Positions 19,743 through 30,900 of a stretch of DNA of 64,000 nucleotides are shown piece after piece (within the stretch, counting starts at the first letter, position 1; every line of letters starts with the position of its first letter). Made by a program: the position numbers and the translations under genes. Below the pieces are notes generated by a model. The model did not search any database and was not told where the DNA came from. It worked only from the letters and a program-made list of their open reading frames with translations. Source of the stretch: an uncultured Saprospiraceae bacterium (GTDB taxonomy: Bacteria > Bacteroidota > Bacteroidia > Chitinophagales > Saprospiraceae); assembly GCA_937959115.1 (NCBI GenBank), contig CALGAW010000005.1, positions 160,978 to 224,977 on the forward strand, in the 5' to 3' direction.

Positions 19743-20777
19743 ATGTCTGAACAAAAACGCGTTTTATCCTGCATTCAGCCAACAGGCCATATGCATTTTG
19801 GTAATTATTTTGGTGCTGTGAAAAACTGGGTAGACCTTCAAGAAAAATACAATTGTGTCTACGGTGTTGTCGATTACCACGCCATGACCACTCTTTATAA
19901 ACCAGACAAACTCAGACAAGCAACTTGGGAAATCATCTTCAGCCTCTTAGCTGTTGGTGTAAAAGCAGAAAATCTGTTTATCCAATCGCTGATACCAGAA
20001 CACGTTGAGCTTTGTTGGATTTTTAACTGTTTTAGTTCCTACGGGCAACTGCAGCGTATGACGCAATTCAAGGACAAGTCTAATCAGGCAAAAGAAACAA
20101 CGAAAGACACATTTATTTCAACAGGCTTGTTCGATTATCCCGTATTGCAGGCAGCTGATATCCTTTTGTATCACGCGGATTTCGTCCCCGTTGGAAAAGA
20201 CCAAGATCAGCACCTCGAATTATGCCGAAGCATTGCAAATCGGTTCAACACTCAAGTAGGAAAGGAGTATTTCGTTCTGCCCGAAACGCTGCACACAGAA
20301 ACTCCGAAAATCATGTCTACGGCTGACCCAACACGCAAAATGAGCAAAAGCGCAGGAGACAAACATTACATTAATGTATTTGAGGAGCAAAAGAGAATTC
20401 TCAAACAAGTCCGTTCTGCTGTTACTGATGCTGGTGCTTCCACAATGTCTGTTGATGCCAATGGAATACGCGAAAAGTCCGCAGGTGTCGAGAACTTGTT
20501 CGAACTCTTAAAAGCTTGTGGTAAGCTAAATGCACACAAAGATCTTGAAACTAAATACAATGAAGGGAACCTGTCTTACGGTGATCTGAAAGGCACTGTA
20601 GGAGAAGCATTGGCAGAACTGTCCGCTGGTTTCGTTGCACGCAAAGCAGAACTCATGGCAGATAAGAAGAATGTCAAGTACCAGATTCAGCAATCATCAG
20701 CTGAAATAAGAGTACGAGCTAAGCAAACACTGAAAGATGTCAGACAGTTAACTGGTTTGGGAAATTTAAAATACTAA
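19743..20777 (+). CDS. trpS: Tryptophanyl-tRNA synthetase
   Basis: A 344-residue class I aminoacyl-tRNA synthetase that charges tRNA-Trp. The HIGH-type motif is PTGHMHFGNYFG (13-24), the KMSKS motif is exact at 199-203, and the substrate-binding VGKDQDQHLELCR lies at 150-162. Length agrees with bacterial TrpRS of 330-350 residues. It follows ridA by five bases. A hairpin and a candidate sigma-54 promoter lie 25-50 bases after the stop codon. Confidence 0.97.
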   Translation: MSEQKRVLSCIQPTGHMHFGNYFGAVKNWVDLQEKYNCVYGVVDYHAMTTLYKPDKLRQATWEIIFSLLAVGVKAENLFIQSLIPEHVELCWIFNCFSSYGQLQRMTQFKDKSNQAKETTKDTFISTGLFDYPVLQAADILLYHADFVPVGKDQDQHLELCRSIANRFNTQVGKEYFVLPETLHTETPKIMSTADPTRKMSKSAGDKHYINVFEEQKRILKQVRSAVTDAGASTMSVDANGIREKSAGVENLFELLKACGKLNAHKDLETKYNEGNLSYGDLKGTVGEALAELSAGFVARKAELMADKKNVKYQIQQSSAEIRVRAKQTLKDVRQLTGLGNLKY

Positions 20778-20806
20778 TGTCCTGATCCGAACAGTTGGGA
20801 TTTGCA

Positions 20807-20822
20807 TGGCACTGAAAGTGCA
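20807..20822 (+). promoter_or_regulatory. Candidate sigma-54 promoter or hairpin before the FAH-family gene
   Basis: TGGCACTGAAAGTGCA at 20807-20822 fits the -24/-12 consensus TGGCACG-N4-TTGCW with two mismatches. The GG (20808-20809) and GC (20820-20821) are ten bases apart as required. The same bases lie inside a 12-bp arm inverted repeat with a 3-base loop (20802-20828, 10 of 12 pairs), which could instead be the trpS terminator, although no T run follows. rpoN is encoded in this window. The next gene starts 112 bases downstream. Confidence 0.35.
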
Positions 20823-20934
20823 TTGCAAGGAAACAATAAAGCAGTAAGTAGCCCAGGAGATCTCAAAAATAAGGGAAAAGTGTATTTTATCAAACCTTGA
20901 TTTATATGAATCCTTAGAACATTAAAATAGTTGT

Positions 20935-21543
20935 ATGAAAATCATCTGCATCGGCCGAAATTACAGCGACCACGCCAAGGAACTAAACAACCTGGTACCA
21001 GATAAACCGTTGGTTTTTATGAAGCCGGACACCGCAATCCTTAGAAAGGGCAGACCATTCTATTATCCAGAATTTTCTGAGAACATACATTACGAGGCAG
21101 AAGTTGTATTGAAAATATGCAAGAATGGCCGTCATATCGAAGAACAATTTGCCCACAAGTATTATAATCAAATTACGCTTGGCCTTGATATGACAGCAAG
21201 GGACATTCAAAGCGAATTAAAGAAAAAGGGACACCCCTGGGAAATGGCAAAAGCGTTTGACTTTTCCGCTGTTATCGGTGAATTTATTCCAATGGATGGC
21301 TTTGACCCTGAGGGGATCGATTTTCATCTTACTAAAAACGGCGAGGCGGTTCAAAACGGAAATACCAAGGACCTAATCTTTCCTTTCGCACACTTACTTT
21401 CCTATGTTTCTAAATACTTTAAACTTCATATCGGTGATCTGATTTTCACAGGAACGCCAGCTGGAGTTGGCCCAATCACGATTGGAGATAAGTACGAAGG
21501 ATTTATAGGAGAACAACGATTGTTAAAATGTGAAATTAGATAA
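20935..21543 (+). CDS. Fumarylacetoacetate hydrolase family protein
   Basis: A 202-residue compact FAH-fold enzyme. It opens MKIICIGRNYSDHAKELNN, a typical start for the short FAH/YcgM group. Metal-binding acidic residues are visible in HYEAEVVLKI and LGLDMTARDIQ, and the C-terminal signature is DLIFTGTPAGVGPI. Related enzymes act as acylpyruvases or oxaloacetate tautomerases/decarboxylases; the exact substrate cannot be told from sequence. It stands alone, 157 bases after trpS, with the hairpin or sigma-54-like site between. A large non-coding gap follows. Confidence 0.88.
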   Translation: MKIICIGRNYSDHAKELNNLVPDKPLVFMKPDTAILRKGRPFYYPEFSENIHYEAEVVLKICKNGRHIEEQFAHKYYNQITLGLDMTARDIQSELKKKGHPWEMAKAFDFSAVIGEFIPMDGFDPEGIDFHLTKNGEAVQNGNTKDLIFPFAHLLSYVSKYFKLHIGDLIFTGTPAGVGPITIGDKYEGFIGEQRLLKCEIR

Positions 21544-21951
21544 GAGATTTCGCCTTGTCTTTATCTTTCTTGAAGCTCTAGTGTGTCAAATTTTAGATTA
21601 TCCTTATAAATAAAGGAGATTTCACATTATTTCGGTAACTTTATTAGTAATTCATGCTATGAAGTCGTAAACAATAAACTTTTCTGTTAAAAATGGTTCT
21701 TGAGCTCTATTTTAATGGGAATAATCGCTAGTTAACATACTGGAACCTTTAGTCATTGAAAAAATCTAAGTTCAATTCGTAAGACTTATTTTAGCTGTTT
21801 ATTAATAATCGATTCACAAACAGCAACTTGAATTAATTGTAGGAGAGCATCTGTTTGGTAAGAGCACATTCCATCTACCTATACATTAATTTACGTTTAC
21901 CATTTTAGTCAACAATTGACCTTGGGTTCGATTACAATCAAACCAGTAGTT
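21544..21951. other. Non-coding region upstream of the giant M43/SprB protein
   Basis: About 400 AT-rich bases between the FAH-family gene and the giant secreted protein gene. I see no ORF, tRNA or strong terminator. A small inverted repeat GTCAA-CAA-TTGAC lies at 21908-21920, about 30 bases before the ATG, and could affect initiation. No convincing TAnnTTTG promoter with a matching upstream box was found. Confidence 0.5.
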
Positions 21952-24900
21952 ATGAAAAGTGGAGTATTTATATTCATGATTTCCTCGCTGTTGCTTTATG
22001 CGGGAATTTCTATTTCAAAAACTAATTCTAACCCAATAATTGGCCTAAACGCGACTGCTCTGGAAGGAAATGGAACGGAGTATTGTGGGTTTGATCCAAT
22101 GCTCAAGAGAGAATTAAATGGTAACTCAGTCCCCGCAAAATACAAAGCTATTGAACAACAGGTTCAAAAATATCTAAAGAACAACCCGAGCAACAGCAGC
22201 AAAAAGCCTCCATACGTTTTCCTTCCCGTTGCCGTGCATATTATTCATCAGAATGGACCCGAGAACATCTCTGATGCAATGGTTCAGCAGGGAATTGATG
22301 ATTTGAACGAAGCATTCGCCAATTTAAACTACTACGATCAAGGAACAGGAGTAAATTCATACATACAGTTTTGCCTAGCAAACACAGACCCTTCTGGAGC
22401 ACCAAGTACTGGGATCAATAGAGTGGTTTCCCCTTTGACAGACTTCACAATGGAAACCCAAAATGCTGCAGTCAAAGCATTAAGTTTCTGGAGTTCATTC
22501 GATTATGTAAATATTTGGCTAGTCAATGAAATTTGTAGTAATGCAGTCGGCTGCGGTGTCGCGGGCTATGCTACTTTTCCAGGAGCTCACGGTAGCCCAG
22601 TTGATGGTTGTGTGGTGGAGGCCCGATTCTTTGGTTCCACCAAACCGAATTCAGCAATTACAGCACACGAACTTGGCCACTACCTCGGTCTATACCATAC
22701 GTTTGAAGGTGGATGTGCAAATAACAATTGTACGACACAAGGAGATCGAGTTTGTGATACGCCACCTGACCAATCCACTGCCGTCTCACTTTGCACTAGC
22801 CCACCCAACACCTGTGCAACAGATGACGACGATCTTTCTATTAATAATCCATTTAGACCAATCGTAAACGGAGGCCTCGGTGATCAGGATGACATGATTA
22901 TCAATTACATGGATTATGGTGATCGGAACTGTTACAGCGCTTTTTCTCAAGGTCAAGCTGATCGGATGCTTGGGTTTGTCAACACCGTCCGTTCTAGCTT
23001 ATTGGCCAATAACTTTTGTGATCCAATCTGTTCTACACCATATGCCGCATCGTTCATCGCTAGTGGTAACCCAGTAACAATTAATACAAACGTAGTATTC
23101 ACCAACACCTCAACTGGTGGGACAATTTATGAATGGTTAATTGATGGAGTGCCTTTTGCTGCTACGCTAAACAGTAATTATACCTTCCCAAATGTAGGAA
23201 CCTATACCATTACCCTGAATGTGACTTCAGCAGACCCATTATGCTTCGAAACGTTTGAAATGGAAGTCGAGGTGACGTGTACTGCCCAAGCAGCCTTTAC
23301 ACCATCTGCAACTTCAATTTTCGTAGGAAACTCGGTTACCTTTACAAATAATTCAATTGGAGCAATCTCCTACGAATGGATCGTTAATAACACGAGTGTT
23401 TCTACTGGAATAAATTATACACATCCATTTAATACGCCAGGGAATATTCCTGTTTTGCTAGTGGCAAATGGAATAGCTTGCGCTGATACTACACTCATCT
23501 ATATTTCAGTCAATACACAAGAAGATTGCGAAAATGGAATTGACGATGACGGAGATGGGTATATCGATTGCTTTGATCCAAACTGTGTTTGTAACGAAAG
23601 TGATTGTTCCATTTCAGTATTGCCAACCAACTTTGCGGCTAGGCTTGCTTGGAGAAGTACAGTAGATTTAGCAAGTGCTATTGGTGTTCCTATGGTTGGA
23701 AATCTAAATCCTCAAGTAGATAGTATGCCTGAAATTGCGATTATCACGAATGGGACAAACGAAATCCTACTCTTTCAAGGAGATGGATCCAATTTTGCAA
23801 ACCCTGATGTCTTGGCACCAGGTAATTTTGTGGCCTATCCTGCAACAAATGTAGGCTTAGCAGATGTCAATGCAGATCAAATAGGTGAGTTGGCAATCGT
23901 CGGGTCTGATAGAAGAATTCGAGTATTTTCCAATTTTGTACAAGGAAATACACCACCAATGACCTTGATGGCTACTTCAAATGGCTTGGTCCAACATGCT
24001 GATAACAGACTGTCGTTTGCTGATTTCGACAGTGATGGTATCTCTGAAATTTACTCCACAAATAAGATATTCAAATTTGACTTTTCTGGCCCCGTCACGC
24101 TTAACAATGTGGTAAGTGGTACTGGAGCTGGAGGTGTCTTTACTGGAGGCGGATTTACAACAGATGATCCGTCAAACCCTGTCGCGGTAGATATTCTTTC
24201 TGTAGCAGATTGTGGCGGAGATCCTGATTGTGCTGGGCTAGAGCTCGTCGGTGGATATCATATTTATTCCGTTGATCTGGATCCAAACGACGGTGACCCA
24301 ATTGAGATGAAGATTCAAAGAGACTTGAGAGTCATGACAGGTGATTCTAAATATCAAGATGGTTATACTGTCGCTGCTGATTTAAACCTGGATGGAAATC
24401 TTGATATTGCCGTCGCAACTTATATTGCTGGGAATCACATGATTTATGTGTATGATAAAAATGGTCTTATTGAGGAATTTTCAATTGGAACAACAACCTC
24501 TGCTGGGATTATGACCGTTGCCAATGTATACGATGACTCTGCGAATGGTTTTGCAAACGATTATCCTGAGATTATTATCTGCGCTAAAGCCCAATTACAT
24601 TGTTTCAATTTGAATGCTGCAGTCGTCAACCCAACAACAAAAGCATGGTGGATACTGTCTACCGCAGACAATTCAGGTGTAACGGGTGCAACAGTATTCG
24701 ACTTTAACGGAGATAAGATTTATGAAATTGTCTACCGAGACGAAACAGATTTAAGAATCTTGTATGGTGGCCCAGCCCCTTTCCCTGTTGGCGTTGATCT
24801 CCAAAGAAACTGGTATACTTTTGACGCCTTTTCTAGAACATATGATGAATATCCTATCGTAGCAGATGTTGATAATGATAATGAATCTGAAATTATTTTT

Positions 24901-27900
24901 ACTGGGAAAGTAGTCCAAGGCGTTGATTATTCTGCTCGGCTCCAAGTCCTTGAATCTGATTTGACGATTGCTGATCCTTGGTTGCCATCTAGATCGTGTT
25001 GGAATCAATTTGGCTACTTTGGCTTAAATATAAACGAAGACCTTACTGTTCCTGCTCAACAACAGCAGCACCACCTTGAATTTCCTGCTGGAAGTGGACT
25101 TTATCCTTACAACAATTACCTAGCACAAGTCCCAGACCTAGATGAAAATTTCGATCCCTATTTACCAGTAGCTGATGCTACAATATCAATTGATTCAGCT
25201 GATTGTATGGGAACAACACTTAATGCTATTTTCACGATTTGTAATAGTGGATATCGACCGCTTCCGGACTCTACACCGATTACCTTTTACCCAACAGATC
25301 CAACCATAACTGCTGCGGCACCCATCAGTACCCAGCAAATAGGCGTTGCTGTTCAGCCAGACAGCTGTAGACAGATAACACTAAATATTCCAAACCCAGG
25401 CCTTACTTTCTTCTGTGCGACTATAAATGACAATGCTTCACAACCACGCCCGTATGACTTAAGTGTAGATTTTCCAGTGACAAGCATTTTAGAGTGTGAT
25501 TATACCAATAACCTAGATCATATTACGGTTAATTTTAGTACTCCAACACTTAATCTAGGTCCAGACTTGACCATTTGCCAAAGTGGTGTCTTCCCACTAG
25601 ATGCAGGGGCCGGCTTTCAAACTTACGAATGGCAAGATGGTATTATGACGCAAACGTATACCGCATTTACAGCAGGCACTTATTCTGTAACGGTTAGTGA
25701 TGCTTGTGGGAATGTTCAGACGGATGAAATCACCATTACAATGGCCAATGGTGATCTAAATGGACTAGTAGATGCCGTCTTATGTGCAGGCGAAACGATT
25801 ACCGTTTCTGTCCCTAGTGGATATACAAGTTATAGTTGGCTACCAACGATTGGGGTTGACTGTCCTACATGTCCAACAGTTACCATCACAGCAACAGTTG
25901 ATACAGTTTATGTAGTAACCGCCTTTGATAGCAATAACTGCTCAGTGTTTGATAGTATTGGCATTACGGTGTTAAATAGTGCAGACGTGGCCAGAGATAC
26001 CGTTTCTATTTGCACTGGAGAATCTGTTATTATCCATGGCAATTCTGAGTCCATTCCAGGTGATTATATTGACACGATCGCCATTCCAGGCTTTTGTGAT
26101 TCTTTAAATATTGTTACACTTATCGTGAATGATAATCCTACAATTTCGGTTACACCGACAAATACAAGCTGTTCTGCTTGTATCGGGCTCGGAGATTTAA
26201 GCGTTACTGGAGGAACCGCCCCCTTCACCTATGATTGGTCTAACGGTGCAACGACAGAGGATGTCTCAGGTCTATGCGAAGCCACCTATACAGTAACAGT
26301 GACAGATGCAAATGGTTGTGGGAATACCACAAGTGTACTCATTCAAAGCACCAATACCTTCGGAGTCTCCTTCATTGGAGTAGACGCCCAAGTAACCTGT
26401 AACGGTGCCTGTAATGGTGGAGGAACCGTAACGGCAACTGGTGGTCAAACACCCTACATGTATCAATGGGGCAACGGAGCAACTACTTCTGTTGTGACTG
26501 GACTCTGTGCAGGCGCTTACCCTGTAACCGTAACCGACGTAAATGGCTGTAAAGAAGTAACTGGCATACTCATAACACAACCTGCAGCAATTGCGATCAG
26601 TGTTACCCTTGATGGCAATGTCTCCTGTAATAGCTTGTCGGATGGAGGCGCCACCGCAACGGTTAACGGAGGAACACCACCGCATTCCTATGAATGGAGT
26701 AATGGGACAACCACACCAACTGTAACGAATCTAGGGGCTGGAACACACTCAATCACGATAACAGATGCTAGTGCTTGTACAATGACAGGTAGCATTCAGA
26801 TAACCGAACCCGATCTCCTGTCTGTTAATACAACAGTCGATAGCAACGTCAGCTGCAGTGGAGTAAGTGATGGAGGAGCCACCGCAACAGTAACGGGAGG
26901 TACGATTCCTTATACTTATCAATGGAACAATGGTGCAACAACAGCATCCATTACCAACCTAATTGGTGGTGGCTATAGCGTTACAATTACCGATGGTAAT
27001 TCCTGTTTAGCAACCGCTGCAGTGAATATAACAGGGACAACACCTCTTTCTCTTGGAATTACTGGTGTCAATACAAGCTGTACTGCTTGTATTGGAACAG
27101 CAGACGCAACTGTAAGTGGTGGCTTATTGCCTTACATTTATCAATGGTCTAATAGCGCAACAACGCAAGACCTGACGGGTTTATGTGCTGGAATTTATAA
27201 CCTTACGGTAACGGATTCCAATGGTTGTTCTGAAACAGGTAACGTAAACATTGGTAGTTCGAATACATTTGGCGTTTCATTTATTGGAGTTGATAATCAT
27301 GTTACTTGTAATGGTGGATGTGATGGAGCAGGTACTGTAGCAGCTACCGGTGGTTTAATGCCTTATACCTATCAATGGGGTTCGGGTCATAACGGTCCAA
27401 CAGCCACAGGTTTGTGTGCAGGAGCATATCCAGTCACCGTAACAGATGCTAACAATTGTAAAGAAGTGACGGGTGTTGTTATAACAGAACCTTCAAGCTT
27501 AAACGTTTCTGCCGCCCTAGACAACAATGCATGCAACGGATTAAGCGATGGTGGTGCAACTATTTCCGCCTCTGGGGGAACAATTCCCTACAATTATCAA
27601 TGGAGCAACGGTGCTACAACTACTTCGATTACCAATTTGGCAAATGGGACCTACTCCGCAACTGTAACAGATGGTAACGGTTGTACGGAAACGGCTTCAG
27701 TAAACGTGCTCCAACCTGAATTATTGATAAGTTCGGCTACCATTATTAATTTTAACTGCCTTGTTCAAACAAGTGGAAACATTATTGTTGTGGCCTCAGG
27801 TGGCACTACTCCTTATACCTATTTGTGGAGTGATGGGCAGTCAAGTCAAACTATAAATGGTGTTCCTGTTGGCACCTATACAGTAACTGTTACGGATATA

Positions 27901-30900
27901 AATGGGTGTCAATCTACAACTTCTGCAACAATAGAGCCTCCGTTCATTGTTGCAACAACTGCTACACCAGACTCTATATGTTCTGGACAATCTAGCAGTT
28001 TACAAACGACTACTGGAGCGTTATCGTACAGCTGGACACCTACTACAGGGCTCAGTGATCCAACAATATCAAACCCAACTGCTAGTCCAACAATGACAAC
28101 AACTTATTATGTTGATATTACTAATAATGGAGGTAATTTGATTCTAAACGGTGATTTTGAAGATGGAGACATGGGATTCACCACAGCCTATGTACAAGGA
28201 CCAGTACCAGGAAATCCATTAGGAGCAAGTATGTATAGCATCACAACAGATCCAAGTTCTGTTCATGGTGGTTTTGCTCCATGTAACGATCATACGACTG
28301 GAACGGGAAATCAAATGGTCTTAAACGGATCAACGACTGCGAACACGAATTTATGGTGCCAAGATGTACCTGTTTTAATGAATACAGATTATGACTTTTC
28401 TGCTTGGGTAACATCCGTATATACATCAAACCCTCCAGAACTCCAATTTTCAATTAATAATCAACAATTAGGTGTCAATTTTAGTCCTCCAGCCACTACT
28501 TGTGATTGGACTCAATTTAACGAAACTTGGAATTCAGGTACAAATACGATCGCCACAATTTGTATCCAAGAACTATCCTTAGTTAGTGGAGGAAATGATT
28601 TTGCGATTGATGATATTTATTTTGCTCCGATTTGTAATTATTCTGATTCAGTAACAATCTATGTTTCTGATCCACAAGTTCTCATTAATTCTGTTGATCT
28701 TCTTTGCAATGGATTAAATAACGGAAGTGCATCAGCCACAGTGAGCAATGGGCATGAGCCATATGCCTACGAATGGAGTAATGGAAACACCACTGCAAAC
28801 ATAACAGGAATTACTGCAGGCACCTATACCCTTACTGTAAGCGATGTTAGTGGATGTATTGTAATGGAATCAGTCACAATTACAGAACCATCTGTTCTTC
28901 TTGTTTCTGCTAGCGTAAATAATAATGTAAGCTGCAATGGCTTAAGCGATGGAGGAGCAACAGCAACAGCAACAGGAGGAACCAGCCCATATTCTTATCA
29001 ATGGAATAATGGAGAAACTACTCCGTCTGCAACGATGCTTGATGCTGGTACACACAGCGTAACGATAACCGATGCGAATAGCTGTACTTCAGTAACCACA
29101 TTAGCCATTACAGAGTCAGCAATACTTTCCGCTGCAGCGGTATTAGATAACAGCGTAAGCTGCAATGGCTTAAGTGATGGAGGAGCAACGGTATCAGCAA
29201 CAGGAGGAACAGTTCCTTATACCTATCAATGGAATAATGGGGAAACAACACCGTCTGCAACGATGCTAAATGTGGGCACACACAGTGTTACCGTAACAGA
29301 TGCAAATAATTGCACAGCAGTAACGACGATAACCATATCAGAACCAGCAATACTTTCCGCTACAGCGGTATTAGACAACAACGTAAGATGCAATGGCTTA
29401 AGTGATGGAGGAGCAACGGTATCAGCCACAGGAGGAACAGTTCCCTATACCTATCAATGGAATAATGGAGAAACAACCCCTTCTGCAACGATGCTTGACG
29501 CGGGTAACCATAGTGTCACAGTAACAGATGCAAACAACTGTACTGCAGTAACAACAGTATCCATCACAGAGCCAACGATTCTTTCAGCTTCATCAATTGT
29601 AGACAACAACGTAAGCTGCAATGGCTTAAGTGATGGAGAAGCAACGGTATCAGCAACAGGAGGAACAGTTCCTTATACCTATCAATGGAATAATGGAGAA
29701 ACTACTCCGTCTGCAACGATGCTTGAAGCGGGTACTCACAGCGTAACCATAACGGATGCAAACAACTGCACTTCAGTAACCACTGTTACCATTACAGAAC
29801 CAGCAATACTTTCCGCGACAGCGGTCTTAGATAACAACGTAAGCTGTAATGGCTTAAGCGATGGAGGAGCAACGGTATCAGCAACAGGAGGAACAGTTCC
29901 TTATACCTATCAATGGAATAATGGAGAAACAACCCCTTCTGCAACGATGCTTGACGCGGGTAACCATAGTGTCACAGTAATAGATGCAAATAACTGTACT
30001 ACGGTAGCCACAGTAACAATCACAGAGCCAACGATTCTTTCAGCTTCATCAATTGTAGACAACAATGTAAGCTGCAATGGCTTAAGTGATGGAGGAGCAA
30101 CGGTATCAGCCACAGGAGGAACAGTTCCTTATACCTATCAATGGAATAATGGAGAAACTACTCCGTCTGCAACGATGCTTGATGCTGGTACTCACAGCGT
30201 AACCATAACGGATGCAAACAACTGCACTTCAGTAACCACTGTTACCATTACAGAGTCAGCAATACTTTCCGCTGCAGCGGTATTAGATAACAGCGTAAGC
30301 TGCAATGGCTTAAGTGATGGAGAAGCAACGGTATCAGCAACAGGAGGAACAGTTCCTTATACTTATCAATGGAATAATGGGGAAACAACACCGTCTGCAA
30401 CGATGCTAAATGTGGGCACACACAGTGTTACCGTAACAGATGCAAATAATTGCACAGCAGTAACGACGGTAACGATATCAGAACCTTCAATCCTAACCGT
30501 TTCTACAAGCGTAAACAATAATGTAAGTTGCAATGGACTAAGCGATGGTAGTGCTACCGCTAATGGAACAGGAGGAACTCCTCCATACGGATATCAATGG
30601 GATTCGGGAGAGGTAAGTCAAACTGCCACCATGCTAGATGCCGGCACACACAGTGTAACGATAACCGATGCGAATAGCTGTACTTCAGTAACCACATTAA
30701 CCATTACAGAACCAGCAATACTTTCCGCTACAGCGGTCTTAGATAACAACGTAAGCTGCAATGGCTTAAGCGATGGAGGAGCAACGGTATCAGCAACAGG
30801 AGGAACAGTTCCTTATACCTATCAATGGGATTCGGGCGAGGTCGGTTCCACTGCAACGATGCTAGATGCAGGCATACATTTGGTCACAATAACCGATGCA

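Noticed and set aside
29226..30113. Reverse-strand ORFs of 67 codons in the SprB repeats
   Set aside because: They recur at the same phase in several near-identical units and are antisense shadows of the repeat coding frame.
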